Part shown: one piece after another, positions 45,268 through 54,417 of the stretch
How the letters are laid out: each line of letters starts with the position of its first letter
Position numbering within the stretch: the stretch's first letter is position 1
DNA from: Phenylobacterium sp.
GTDB lineage: Bacteria; Pseudomonadota; Alphaproteobacteria; Caulobacterales; Caulobacteraceae
Length of the DNA stretch: 64,000 nucleotides
NCBI RefSeq assembly: GCF_013822795.1
Contig: NZ_PNLB01000008.1
Span: 1-64,000, forward strand
Reading direction: 5' to 3'
Position numbers and translations under genes: made by a program
Notes under the pieces: model-generated
Database searches by the model: none
The model's input: only the letters and a program-made list of their open reading frames with translations
What the model was told of the DNA's origin: nothing

Positions 45268-46017
45268 ATGGACGGATCGCGCCACCTCGCCGAGGCTCCG
45301 CAGCCTGACCTCTGGTCGGCGCCGCCTGCCCGTTCGGCCAAGCCGCCGCGCCCCCATTTCCACGGCCATCGCGAGCGACTGCGCGAACGCGCCGGCCGCG
45401 ATCTGGCCGCCCTGCCCGACTACGAGCTGCTTGAGCTGCAGCTCTTCCGCTCGGTCCCGCGCGGCGACGTCAAGCCGCTGGCCAAGGCGTTGCTGGCCCG
45501 GTTCGGCTCGCTCGCCGCGGTGCTGGCCGCCTCGCCGGCCGAGCTGCGCAGCGTCGCCGGGGTCGGTGAGACCGTGGCCTTCGACCTCAAGCTGCTTGCC
45601 GAGTTCGGACTGCGGGTCGGGCGCGCGGCGGTCGGCAAGCGCCCGGTCATCAGCTCGTGGAGCCAGTTGCTCGACTATGTGAAGCTCGGCCTCGCCCACG
45701 CCCCGCGCGAGCAGTTCCGCGTCCTCTTCCTCGACAAAAAGAACCAGCTCATCGCCGACGAGGTGATGAACCACGGCACCGTCGACCACGCGCCGGTCTA
45801 TCCCCGCGAGGTCGTGCGCCGGGCGCTGGAGCTGTCGGCCAGCGCGGTGATCCTGGTCCACAACCACCCGTCGGGCGACCCGACGCCATCCCAGGCAGAC
45901 ATCACCATGACCCGCGAGGTCGTCGACGCCGCCCGCGCCCTGCGCATCGCCGTCCACGACCATCTGGTCGTCGGTCGCGACGGCGTGGCCAGCTTCCGCG
46001 CCCTGGGCCTCGTCTGA
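45268..46017 (+). CDS. radC: RadC family JAB-domain protein
   Basis: 249 aa. The N-terminal helix-hairpin-helix-like region (LRSVAGVGETVAFDLKLL) is followed by the MPN/JAB core: FLDKKNQLIADEVMNHGTVDH and the JAMM metal motif HNHPSGDPTPSQAD. Despite the name there is no firm evidence that the family repairs DNA. It is adjacent to map, as often seen in alphaproteobacteria. Confidence 0.92.
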   Translation: MDGSRHLAEAPQPDLWSAPPARSAKPPRPHFHGHRERLRERAGRDLAALPDYELLELQLFRSVPRGDVKPLAKALLARFGSLAAVLAASPAELRSVAGVGETVAFDLKLLAEFGLRVGRAAVGKRPVISSWSQLLDYVKLGLAHAPREQFRVLFLDKKNQLIADEVMNHGTVDHAPVYPREVVRRALELSASAVILVHNHPSGDPTPSQADITMTREVVDAARALRIAVHDHLVVGRDGVASFRALGLV

Positions 46018-46063
46018 AAATCCGCTACAGCTAAGCTTGAAAGAACACCGCCCGGGGGCCGTC

Positions 46064-47518
46064 ATGATCCGCAAGTCTCTTCTCCTCGCCAGCGTCATGG
46101 CGCTGTCCCTGAGCGGCGCGGCCGCGGCCCAGACGCCTTCGGCCGAACCCGAGGTCGAACCGCTGGCGGTCGCCTGCCTGGGAGAGGGCGGGGAAGCGAT
46201 CGAAGCCCGCCTGGCCGCCTGCACCGAGATCGCCGACACGTTCGAGACCCCGGCGGACAGGGCCTGGGGCCTCCAGATGCGCGCCGGAATCCAGAACGAC
46301 ATGGGGCTGCCCGACCGCGCGCTGGCCGACGCCAGCAAGGCCCTCCGCTTGGATCCCAGCAGCGCGTTCGGCTACTTCACCCGGGCTGACATCCTGGCCG
46401 ACAGCGGCGACTACAAGCTCGCCCTGGCCGACATCGAGCGCGCTGTGAAGCTCGACTCGAAGGAAGCCCTCTTCGTCGGCCTGCGCGCCAAACTGCGTGA
46501 AGAGACCGGCGACCGCGCCGGGGCTCTCGCCGACTACAGCCGTGCTATCGAGCTCAACCCCGCAACGTGGGTGTATCTGGTGTCTCGTGCTCACGTGCGG
46601 GAGGCGGGCCGGGACCGCGCCGGGGCCCTCGCCGATCTCGACCAGGCCGTCAAAATCTCCAAGAACGATCTGTCCCCGCAGGTCATCAGGGCTGATTTCC
46701 TGCTCTACGCCGGCCGCTACGACGAGGCCAAGGCCGGTTACGATCAGGTCCTCGCCAAGCAGCCGGACCACGTCCAGGCCATCACAGGCCTCGCCCGCCT
46801 CTACCAGGAGCAAGGCGACTACGCCGCCGCCAAGGGTGAACTCGACCGCGCTATCGCCGCAAGGTCCGATGACGCTGACGCCTTCCTGACCCGGGCTTGG
46901 GTGCGATATCGCCTGGGCGACGCCGTGGGCGCACGGAGCGACATGGATCGGGCGGTGGAGCTCGACGCGCAAGACGCCCTGATCGACCGCGCCCGACTGT
47001 TCTCCGATCTGAAACAGTACGATCTGGCGTTGGCCGACATCGCGCGCGCCGAAGCGGCGACCCCAAAATCGGCCATGCCTGCGGTCGTGCGCGCTGGAGT
47101 GTTCGCCCAGCAGCAAGACTGGGGGCGGGCGATCGCCGAGGCAGATCGCGCAATGAAGCTGGCGCCTGACGACGTCTTCGCCCTGAACGCCGCCTGCTGG
47201 ATCAGGGGCGAGGCCAAGCGCGACCTCGACCGCGCGCTCAGTTTCTGCACCAAGGCGCTCGCCGTCGCGTCCGACGACTACGTGCCGCTCGACAGCCGCG
47301 CCTTCATCCATTTGCGGCGCGGCGACCTTCCGAAAGCGCTGGCCGACGCCGAAGCCGCACTCGCCCTGCGACCGAACGCGGCCGAGACGCTTTATCTTCG
47401 CGGCGCGATCAAACAACAACTCGGCCAGCATCCAGAGGCGGAGGCCGATCTGGCCTTGGCGCGAAAGCTGAACCCGAGGATCGAGGAACAGTACGCCGGC
47501 TACGGCCTGTTGCTCTAG
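46064..47518 (+). CDS. Exported tetratricopeptide-repeat protein
   Basis: 484 aa from the ATG at 46064 (MIRKSLLLASVMALSLSGAA), which begins a clean signal peptide ending AAAAQ; the frame opens nine codons earlier without one. About twelve TPR units follow (W/G/Y/A pattern such as AFGYFTRADILADSGDYKLALADIE), covering almost all of the mature protein. It is probably a periplasmic scaffold for protein-protein contacts. No catalytic domain is visible. It is followed by a tRNA gene on the other strand. Confidence 0.83.
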   Translation: MIRKSLLLASVMALSLSGAAAAQTPSAEPEVEPLAVACLGEGGEAIEARLAACTEIADTFETPADRAWGLQMRAGIQNDMGLPDRALADASKALRLDPSSAFGYFTRADILADSGDYKLALADIERAVKLDSKEALFVGLRAKLREETGDRAGALADYSRAIELNPATWVYLVSRAHVREAGRDRAGALADLDQAVKISKNDLSPQVIRADFLLYAGRYDEAKAGYDQVLAKQPDHVQAITGLARLYQEQGDYAAAKGELDRAIAARSDDADAFLTRAWVRYRLGDAVGARSDMDRAVELDAQDALIDRARLFSDLKQYDLALADIARAEAATPKSAMPAVVRAGVFAQQQDWGRAIAEADRAMKLAPDDVFALNAACWIRGEAKRDLDRALSFCTKALAVASDDYVPLDSRAFIHLRRGDLPKALADAEAALALRPNAAETLYLRGAIKQQLGQHPEAEADLALARKLNPRIEEQYAGYGLLL

Positions 47519-47523
47519 CGGTT

Positions 47524-47607
47524 TGGTGCCCCCTCCCGGACTCGAACCGGGACGCCTTACGGCAAAGGATTTTAAGTCCTCTGCGTCTACCATTCCGCCA
47601 AGGGGGC
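47524..47607 (-). tRNA. tRNA-Leu (anticodon UAA)
   Basis: The minus-strand sequence folds as a class II tRNA. The acceptor GCCCCCT/AGGGGGC has discriminator A and an encoded CCA (47526-47524). The D arm contains GGCGGAATGGTAGACGC, the anticodon loop is ACTTAAAAT with TAA, there is a short variable arm, and the T loop is GGTTCGAGTCC. The 84 bases include CCA. Confidence 0.97.
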
Positions 47608-47732
47608 GCCGATTGCTCGGTACACGTGATCGCGCGCGCACCGCAAGCGCGCGCCGCGGCGCGCGGAACCTTTGGCGTCCGACTTGCTTAACTTCCTCCT
47701 GCGGTCCCGATCCGGGACGCCAGGAGGAGCAG

Positions 47733-47903
47733 ATGGGCGAACTGGCTTACGCGATCGATCCGGCCGACAACGGCTGGCGCTGGCGGGTGTTCGACTTCGA
47801 GGGCGAGTTGGTCGCCGGCGGGGTGGAACCCAGCCAAGCCGAAGCAGAATCGGCCGCCGTGGCGCTGTTCCACGACGGCGTCAGCACTGCCGCCGCCATC
47901 TAA
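47733..47903 (+). CDS. Small acidic hypothetical protein, 56 aa
   Basis: The ATG at 47733 has AGGAGG about six bases upstream. The product (MGELAYAIDPADNGWRWRVF ...) is acidic, soluble and has a beta-strand then helix pattern (GEPSQAEAESAAVALFHDG-like). The longer open frame runs back through the tRNA gene and is rejected as a start. It is convergent with the M48 protease gene. The good ribosome site makes it credible; no family was recognised. Confidence 0.65.
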   Translation: MGELAYAIDPADNGWRWRVFDFEGELVAGGVEPSQAEAESAAVALFHDGVSTAAAI

Positions 47904-47909
47904 ACGCCC

Positions 47910-48719
47910 CTACCCTTTCGGCAGCGCGGCCACCGCCTCGCGCAACGCCGCCAGCCGCGGCCCGTCGGCCGGATGGGTCGACAGCACCTCCGGCGGCTGC
48001 GGCCGCTTTTCGCCCTCGGCCGCCATCCGCTCGAAGAACCGCACCGCGCCGGCCGGATCCATGCCAGCCCGCTGCGCCAGCTCGACCCCGACCTTGTCGG
48101 CCTCCAGTTCGTGGTTGCGCGAATAGGGCAGGATCACCCCGTACATCGCGCCCATGCCCAACGCCCCGGCGATCTCGCCGGCGTGCTCGGCGTACTCGCC
48201 ATTGGCCAGGATCGCCTGCACCACGTTGACCCCGACCTCGATCGCCATCTGCTGGCTGACACGCTCGGACGAGTGGCGGGCCAGCACATGGCCGACCTCG
48301 TGCCCCAGCACGCCGGCCAGTTCGTCGTCGTCCTGTACGAAGTCCATCAGCCCCTTGAACGCCCCGACCTTGCCGTTGGGCAGGACGAAAGCGTTGATCT
48401 CGGGCCGGTCAAACACCACGAACTCCCAGGCCAGGTCCGTGCGACCGCTGGCCTCGACGATCTTCCAACCGATCTTCTCCAGCCGCGCCTGCGCCGCTGG
48501 ATCGACGCCAGCCGGGGTCTGGGCGCGCATGTCGGCCCAGGCCTGGTCGGCCATCTGGGTCAGAGCCTCGTCCGGAACCACCGCGAACTGACTGCGCCCG
48601 GTCTGCTCGTTCTGCGAACACCCGACCAGCAGCGCGCCAGCCGCCAGCAGCCCCAGCAGGTTGCGCCGCGACACCGGCGCGGCCTGGCCTTCACGGCCGC
48701 AGCCGTAAGTCACGCTCAC
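47910..48719 (-). CDS. M48 family metalloprotease, lipoprotein
   Basis: About 269 aa from a GTG at 48719 that overlaps the GST stop (GTGA); a GTG at 48674 is an alternative. The signal sequence SRRNLLGLLAAGALLVGC has a twin-Arg pair and ends in a lipobox Cys, so it is probably a membrane-anchored periplasmic lipoprotein. The peptidase motif HEVGHVLARH and the third ligand in ELEADKVGVELAQ are present. STHPADGPRLAAL is the conserved C-terminal block of the LoiP/BepA-like group, which degrades or helps assemble outer-membrane proteins. Confidence 0.9.
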   Translation of the reverse strand: MSVTYGCGREGQAAPVSRRNLLGLLAAGALLVGCSQNEQTGRSQFAVVPDEALTQMADQAWADMRAQTPAGVDPAAQARLEKIGWKIVEASGRTDLAWEFVVFDRPEINAFVLPNGKVGAFKGLMDFVQDDDELAGVLGHEVGHVLARHSSERVSQQMAIEVGVNVVQAILANGEYAEHAGEIAGALGMGAMYGVILPYSRNHELEADKVGVELAQRAGMDPAGAVRFFERMAAEGEKRPQPPEVLSTHPADGPRLAALREAVAALPKG

Positions 48720-49351
48720 GCCTCGGCCCGCGCCGCCGCTTCCCATTCGCGAAACGCGGGCGTCGCCAGCAGCCGCGTCGAATAGGCGCCGCAGGTTCCG
48801 TCATCGCCATAGTCCGACAGGTGCACGCCATAAGTCCGGAACCGCGTCGCCACCGGGGTGTAGAACGCATCGGCGATCGACCACTCGCCGGCCAGGAACG
48901 GCCCGCCCGAGCGGCCAAGCAGATCCGACCACAGCGCGACGATCCGGCGCACGTTCTTCTGAGTGGCCTCCGACAAGGTCGTCACCTTCGGCTCGGCCTC
49001 CAGCGCCATCGGGCATTCGCCGCGCAGCGACTGGAACCCGGAGTGCATTTCAGCGGCCGCCGCGCGGGCTAGGGCGCGCAGCGCCGGGTCGTCCGGCCAC
49101 AGCTTCGCCGCGGGAAATTTTTCGGCCAGGTATTCGCAGATCGCCAAGGAATCCCAGACCGTAAGGCCCCCGTCCTTCAGCGCCGGAACCAGCCCGGAAG
49201 GCGAGTGAGGCAGGATCGCCGCCTCGGTGCGTCCCTCGTCCTGGCGCAGCCCGACCAGGGTCTCCGTGAACGGCGCGCCGGTGTGCTTGAGGGCAAGCCA
49301 CGGCCGCAGCGACCACGTCGACCACCGTTTTGTTCCGATAACCAGTTCCAT
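48716..49351 (-). CDS. Glutathione S-transferase family protein
   Basis: 211 aa from the ATG at 49351 with GGAG six bases upstream; an ATG four codons earlier is less well placed. The thioredoxin-like N-domain (ELVIGTKRWSTWSLRPWLAL) has Ser where the thiolate-binding residue is expected. SGLVPALKDGGLTVWDSLAICEYL includes the cis-Pro and Asp-Ser glutathione-binding positions, and the helical C-domain has FLAGEWSIADAFYTPV. A cytoplasmic conjugating or detoxifying role is typical. It is coupled to the M48 protease by a 4-bp overlap. Confidence 0.9.
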   Translation of the reverse strand: MELVIGTKRWSTWSLRPWLALKHTGAPFTETLVGLRQDEGRTEAAILPHSPSGLVPALKDGGLTVWDSLAICEYLAEKFPAAKLWPDDPALRALARAAAAEMHSGFQSLRGECPMALEAEPKVTTLSEATQKNVRRIVALWSDLLGRSGGPFLAGEWSIADAFYTPVATRFRTYGVHLSDYGDDGTCGAYSTRLLATPAFREWEAAARAEA

Positions 49352-49462
49352 AGGCCGCTCCATTTCGTTACGTCAGCCTATTGCCCAAGCCCCGGGCGCC
49401 TCGTCTAGAGTGGCCCCAACAATAAGAATTCAGTTCCCAATTTTTTGCAGGAAACGCCTTTC

Positions 49463-50830
49463 ATGACCGAGACCGCCGCGCCGTCGGTTGATCCGGCCGC
49501 TGCGCCAGCCGCACCCGCGGTCGGCGCAGCTCCCTACTCCGCCTCTTATACCCGGTATGCGATGTTCCTCCTTCTGGGGATCTACATCGTCAACTTCCTC
49601 GATCGCGCCGTCGTCAACATTCTGGCCGAGCCGATCAAGAACGACCTCGGCCTCGCCGACTGGCAGCTCGGGCTGATGAGCGGCCTGGCCTTCGCCATCT
49701 TCTACACCGTCCTGGGCATTCCGATCGCCCGCATGGCCGAACGCAAGAACCGTCCCATCATCATCGGCACCGCTGTCGCTGTGTGGTCCGGCTTCACCGC
49801 CCTGTCGGGTATGGCTCAGAACTTCGCGCAGCTGGTTCTGTTCCGCATCGGCGTCGGCGTCGGCGAAGCGGGCTGCACGCCGCCCGCCCACTCGCTGATC
49901 GCCGACTACGTGCCGAAGGAAAAGCGCGCCTCGGCCCTGGCCTTCTACTCGATGGGCACCCCGCTCGGCGGCCTGCTCGGCCTGGTGATGGGCGGCCTGA
50001 TCGCTGACGCCTATGGCTGGCGGGTGGCGTTCTTCGTGGCCGGCGCCCCGGGCATCCTCTTCGCCCTGCTCTGCTGGTTCACGCTGAAGGAGCCGCGCAA
50101 ACAGATCGCCCAGCACTCGGCCGCCATCCAGGCGACCCAAGCGACCTTCGGCGAGACCCTGAAGTACCTCGGCACCAAGAAGACCTTCTGGCTCATCGCG
50201 CTGGGCGCGGCGATCAAGGCGTTCATCGGCTACGGCCACGCCCCGTTCACCGCCTCGTTCTTCCTGCGCGTCCACGGCGAGGAAGTCGCCGGCCTGGCGT
50301 CGGCCTTCAACCTTCAGTCCATCGGCTTCCTGGGCCTGGCGCTGGGCCTGATGGGCGGCACCGCGGGCGCCATCTCGGCCTATCTCGGCGGCCAGATCGC
50401 CGACCGCTACGCCAAGAAGGACCTGCGCGGCTACGTGTCGGTCCCGGCCATCGCCTCGCTGCTTGCCGTGCCGATCTACATCATCGCCGTCAGCGTCCCG
50501 TCGGCCTCGGTCGCGCTGTGGATCCTGGTCATCAACGGCCTGCTCGGCTCGCTCTGGTACGGCCCGGTCTACGCCATCGGCCAGTCGATCGTGCCGCCGC
50601 ACATGCGCGCCACCACCTCGGCGATCCTGCTGTTCACGATCAACCTGATCGGCCTGGGCCTCGGCCCGCTGGCGGTCGGCATCCTGTCCGACGTCATGAG
50701 CAACGGCTTCGGTCTGGGTTCGGCCCAGGGCGTGCGCTGGGCGCTGATGCTGTCGACCTGCTTCGGCTTCGTCGCGTTCGGCCTCTTCTGGTTGGCCCGC
50801 AAGACCATCCGCGAAGAACTGGTCAGCTAA
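49463..50830 (+). CDS. MFS transporter, spinster-like
   Basis: 455 aa from the ATG at 49463 with AGGAAA nine bases upstream. An Ala/Pro-rich N-tail is followed by twelve hydrophobic helices. Signatures are IVNFLDRAVVNILAEPI in TM1 and GLAFAIFYTVLGIPIARMAER, the MFS A-motif equivalent between TM2 and TM3. The substrate is not visible. Its place directly upstream of the TonB receptor and nucleoside hydrolase suggests inner-membrane uptake of nucleosides or related compounds. It ends in a bidirectional hairpin. Confidence 0.88.
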   Translation: MTETAAPSVDPAAAPAAPAVGAAPYSASYTRYAMFLLLGIYIVNFLDRAVVNILAEPIKNDLGLADWQLGLMSGLAFAIFYTVLGIPIARMAERKNRPIIIGTAVAVWSGFTALSGMAQNFAQLVLFRIGVGVGEAGCTPPAHSLIADYVPKEKRASALAFYSMGTPLGGLLGLVMGGLIADAYGWRVAFFVAGAPGILFALLCWFTLKEPRKQIAQHSAAIQATQATFGETLKYLGTKKTFWLIALGAAIKAFIGYGHAPFTASFFLRVHGEEVAGLASAFNLQSIGFLGLALGLMGGTAGAISAYLGGQIADRYAKKDLRGYVSVPAIASLLAVPIYIIAVSVPSASVALWILVINGLLGSLWYGPVYAIGQSIVPPHMRATTSAILLFTINLIGLGLGPLAVGILSDVMSNGFGLGSAQGVRWALMLSTCFGFVAFGLFWLARKTIREELVS

Positions 50831-50837
50831 GCTTCTG

Positions 50838-50861
50838 CGGGGGCGCCGCCCGGCGCCCCCG
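50838..50861. terminator. Bidirectional terminator-like hairpin
   Basis: CGGGGGCGCC (50838-50847) pairs perfectly with GGCGCCCCCG (50852-50861) around a 4-base loop. It lies between the convergent MFS gene and a small membrane-protein gene. There is no strong T tract. Confidence 0.55.
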
Positions 50862-50890
50862 TCACTTTCGCCCTGCTGGGGGCGGCGGCC

Positions 50891-51157
50891 TCAGGGTTGC
50901 AGGAACACCAGCCAGACCGCGGTCACCGCGAAGATCATCCCAAAAATCAGGTTCAGCCACCGGGCCCGCCGCACCGGCCGCCCCGTCGCCGCCTGGACCA
51001 GGAACACCGCCGCCGCCAACGCGCAGCCCGCGCCCGCCAGCCAGAACTTGGCCGGCGGCGGGACGAAGATCGCCGCCGCCACCATCGCCAGCGCCACGGC
51101 CCGCCCGATCAGTTCCGGCGCCAGTCGCCCGCCGCTCTTGCCGCCGTCCGCCGCCAT
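50891..51157 (-). CDS. Small hydrophobic membrane protein, 88 aa
   Basis: The start at the ATG at 51157 has GAGGA five bases upstream; the frame opens at 51169. Three hydrophobic segments (AVALAMVAAAIFV, FWLAGAGCALAAAVFLVQA and LNLIFGMIFAVTAVWLVFL) are separated by short charged loops. It is convergent to the MFS gene. No family recognised. Confidence 0.65.
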   Translation of the reverse strand: MAADGGKSGGRLAPELIGRAVALAMVAAAIFVPPPAKFWLAGAGCALAAAVFLVQAATGRPVRRARWLNLIFGMIFAVTAVWLVFLQP

Positions 51158-51363
51158 CGCCGTCCTCACTGTCTACTAGCCTCGGGTGTGCCACGCCCGG
51201 CGTCGGCGGCAAAGTGCAAGGCGGCGGCCGAAACCCTCCCGTGGGCAGCTGTCACCGGACCGTCATCTGTGGCTTCGGCGCCATGGCGGCCCCTCCGCCG
51301 ATCCCGTAGAATCCGGCCCGAACACCCGCGAGGGTGGAATCGCGCCAAATCCCGAGGGGGGAA

Positions 51364-54324
51364 ATGATCTCCAAGCGTTCCGGCTTGCTCTGTGCAAGCG
51401 CCCTGGCCAGCGTCATGGCCATCTACGCCGCGCCCGCCGCGGCCCAGGACACCGAAGTCTCCGAAGTCGTCATCACCGGCTCGCGCATCGCCCGCCAGGA
51501 CTACGTGTCCGAGAGCCCGATCGTCACGCTCGGCCAGGAGAGCATCACCCAGGCCGGCATGGTGACGGTCGAAAACACCCTCAACCAGCTGCCGCAGTTC
51601 GTGCCCTCGAACGGCGCGGGCACCAACACCACCAACTTCGTCTCCACCCCCGGCCAGGCCTACGCCAACCTGCGCGGCCTCGGGCCCACGCGCACCCTGG
51701 TGCTGGTCGACGGTCGCCGGATGGTCTCGGGCAACCCCAACGCCGTCGTCGACCTCAACACCATTCCGACCTTCCTGATCGACAGCGTCGAGACCATCAC
51801 CGGCGGCGCCTCGGCCGTCTACGGTTCGGACGCCATCGCCGGGGTCGTGAACTTCAAGCTCAAGAAGGACTTCGAGGGCCTGGTCATCGACGCCCAGCTC
51901 GGCTCGACGACCCGCAACGACGCCGGCCAGCAGAGCTTCTCCATCGGCTACGGCCACAACTTCGCTGAAGGCCGCGGCAACATCTCGGCCGGCGTCAGCT
52001 ACGACCGCCGCGAGGGCCTGGTGGCCTCCGACCGCGACTGGTCGGCGATCGGCTACTCGGTGCTGACCACCGGCCTCGTCCCCTCCGGCGCGGCGACCAT
52101 TCCCGACGGCCGCTTCGATCCGTCCTCCAACGCCGGCGGCGCGGCCAACCTGCCGACCCAGGCGGCGATGGACGCGGTGTTCGCCAAGTACGGCCTGGCC
52201 CCAGGCAGCGTCGCCCGCGGCGCCAACCTGTCGTTCAACGCCGACGGCACGCTGTTCTCGACCTCGCCGGTGCGCAACTACCGCGGCTATCAGATGCCGG
52301 GCTTCGACCCCAGCAGCTACACCTTCAACAGCGCCGACTACCGCTACCTGAACCTGCCGCTGGATCGCTGGTCGCTGTACGCCGCCGGCCGCTACGACCT
52401 GACCGACAGCATCGAGGCCTACGGCACGGTCAGCTACACGACCTACGACGTCTCGCGTCAGCTCGGCCCGGCCTCGGCCTCGGACGGCGCCTTCCCCGGC
52501 CCGGACATCGTGGTGCCGACCACCAACCCGTTCATCCCGGCTGACCTGCGCGCGCTGCTCGCCTCGCGCGCCAATCCGACCGCCGCCTTCTATCCGCGCC
52601 GCGCCTTCACCGAGGTCGGCGGCCGTCTATCGGACAACACCTACGAGACCTACCAGATCGTCGCCGGCCTGCGCGGCGACGTCGGCTTCAAGGACTGGAA
52701 GTGGGACGCCTACGCCGCCTACGGCGAGATGAACCACACCGAGAACCAGCACGGCAACGTCAGCCGCGCGGCCATGCGCGAACTGACCTTCGCTCCGGAC
52801 GGCGGCGTGGCCATCTGCGGCGGCTTCAACATCTTCGGCGCCGGCAAGGTCAGCCCTGGCTGCGCGGCCTACATCGCCCGTGAAGTCACCAACGAGACCA
52901 AGATCCAGCAGACCGTGCTGGAAGGTTTCGTCACCGGCTCGGTGTTCGACCTCCCGGCCGGCGCCGTGAAGTTCTCGGCCGGCGCCCAGTACCGCAAGGA
53001 CGAGGTCGGCTATTCGCCCGACCTGCTGCTGCAGGGCCCCGACATCGTCGGCTTCAACCCGGCCGTACCGATCAGCGGCGATATCTCCTCGACTGAGGCC
53101 TACGCCGAACTGCTGGTCCCGATCCTCGCCCAGGCGCCGTTCGCCTACAGCCTCGACCTGTCGCTCGGCGGCCGCATCGCCGACTACAACACCACCGGCA
53201 CGATCAACGCCTACAAGGCCGACCTCACCTGGCGGCCGGTCGAAAGCCTGATGATCCGCGGCGGCTATCAGCGCGCGGTCCGCGCGCCCAACGTGGCCGA
53301 GCTGTTCTCGCCGCAGTCCTTGGGCTTCTCGGGCATCGGCACGCCAGGCCTGGCCACCACCGCGGGCGACCCCTGCGACGTGCGCTCGTCGTTCCGCAAC
53401 GGCGGCAGCGCCGCGGCGGTCCGCGCGCTCTGCGTCGCCCAGGGCGTTTCGACCGGCATCGTCGACACCTTCCAGCAGGCCTCGACCCAGGTCGAAATCC
53501 TCGCCGGCGGCAACCCGGACCTGTCCGAGGAGAAGTCCGACAGCTTCACGCTCGGCGCGGTCTGGACGCCCAAGCTCGACGCCCCGCTGCTGCGCCGCTT
53601 CAGCGTCAGCCTCGACTACTACAAGATCGAGCTGGAGGACGTGATCGGGAACCTGTCCGTGCAGACCATCGTCGGCGAGTGCTTCAACACCGGCGGCGCC
53701 AACCCGACCTTCGACAATTCCAACTTCTACTGCCAACAGTTCAGCCGCATCCCGAACGGCAACATCACCGGCGTGCTGACCACCCAGGTCAACCTCGCCG
53801 CCTGGAAGACCTCGGGCTACGACGCCCAGATCGACTGGGGCTTCGACCTGGCCGACCTCGGCTTGCCGGACGGCGCCGGCGCGCTCGACTTCAACCTGGT
53901 GATCTCCAAGCTGGAGAACTTCGAGAAGCAGGCCCGCCCCGGCGCAGCCTTCCTGCAGAGCGCCGGCACCATCGGCGGCGACCTCTCCGGCGGCGCCTAT
54001 CCGGAATGGAAGTCGGCGATGTCGGGGACCTATTCGGTCGGCCCGGCCAAGGTCACGCTGCGCTGGCGGCACATCGACGCCATGACCGACTTCCGCAACG
54101 TGCCGGTGTTCTCGCCGACCGCGGTCAACACGCCCGACTACGACCTGTTCGACCTGACCGGGACCTGGCGGTTCGACGAGCGCATCACCATGCGCGCCGG
54201 CGTCAACAACATCGGCGACGAAGACCCGCCCTTCTACACCTCGTACTCCAACTCCAACACCGACCCCTCGACCTACGACGTCCTGGGCCGCCGGTTCTTC
54301 GTGGGCCTTACCGCCCGCTTCTAG
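51364..54324 (+). CDS. TonB-dependent receptor
   Basis: 986 aa from the ATG at 51364, preceded by AGGGGGGAA. It has a signal peptide (LLCASALASVMAIYAAPAAAQ), then a TonB-box-like start (EVSEVVITGSRIARQDY) and the plug domain (GLGPTRTLVLVDGRRM, GGASAVYGSDAIAGVVNF). A 22-strand barrel follows, ending in RRFFVGLTARF with terminal Phe. It imports a ligand across the outer membrane using TonB energy. The next three genes act on nucleosides, so a nucleoside or nucleotide-like ligand is inferred. A strong terminator separates it from them. Confidence 0.92.
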   Translation: MISKRSGLLCASALASVMAIYAAPAAAQDTEVSEVVITGSRIARQDYVSESPIVTLGQESITQAGMVTVENTLNQLPQFVPSNGAGTNTTNFVSTPGQAYANLRGLGPTRTLVLVDGRRMVSGNPNAVVDLNTIPTFLIDSVETITGGASAVYGSDAIAGVVNFKLKKDFEGLVIDAQLGSTTRNDAGQQSFSIGYGHNFAEGRGNISAGVSYDRREGLVASDRDWSAIGYSVLTTGLVPSGAATIPDGRFDPSSNAGGAANLPTQAAMDAVFAKYGLAPGSVARGANLSFNADGTLFSTSPVRNYRGYQMPGFDPSSYTFNSADYRYLNLPLDRWSLYAAGRYDLTDSIEAYGTVSYTTYDVSRQLGPASASDGAFPGPDIVVPTTNPFIPADLRALLASRANPTAAFYPRRAFTEVGGRLSDNTYETYQIVAGLRGDVGFKDWKWDAYAAYGEMNHTENQHGNVSRAAMRELTFAPDGGVAICGGFNIFGAGKVSPGCAAYIAREVTNETKIQQTVLEGFVTGSVFDLPAGAVKFSAGAQYRKDEVGYSPDLLLQGPDIVGFNPAVPISGDISSTEAYAELLVPILAQAPFAYSLDLSLGGRIADYNTTGTINAYKADLTWRPVESLMIRGGYQRAVRAPNVAELFSPQSLGFSGIGTPGLATTAGDPCDVRSSFRNGGSAAAVRALCVAQGVSTGIVDTFQQASTQVEILAGGNPDLSEEKSDSFTLGAVWTPKLDAPLLRRFSVSLDYYKIELEDVIGNLSVQTIVGECFNTGGANPTFDNSNFYCQQFSRIPNGNITGVLTTQVNLAAWKTSGYDAQIDWGFDLADLGLPDGAGALDFNLVISKLENFEKQARPGAAFLQSAGTIGGDLSGGAYPEWKSAMSGTYSVGPAKVTLRWRHIDAMTDFRNVPVFSPTAVNTPDYDLFDLTGTWRFDERITMRAGVNNIGDEDPPFYTSYSNSNTDPSTYDVLGRRFFVGLTARF

Positions 54325-54344
54325 GCTCTCGGCGACATGATCTT

Positions 54345-54374
54345 AAGCCCCGCCCGCTTGGGCGGGGCTTTTTT
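54345..54374 (+). terminator. Rho-independent terminator
   Basis: A perfect 11-bp stem AAGCCCCGCCC/GGGCGGGGCTT (54345-54355 with 54360-54370), a GCTT loop and a run of six T from the stem end. It follows the TonB receptor stop by 20 bases. Confidence 0.95.
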
Positions 54375-54417
54375 CTGCCCGCTTGCCGAGCTTGCCGTTC
54401 CTCCCGAGAATGCCGCC

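Noticed and set aside
46031..47641. 536-aa minus-strand frame opposite the TPR protein and running into the tRNA
   Set aside because: It crosses a tRNA gene and mirrors TPR codons; the sense strand has a signal peptide and regular repeats.
52627..54072. 481-aa minus-strand frame opposite the TonB receptor
   Set aside because: Shadow of a strongly supported receptor gene.
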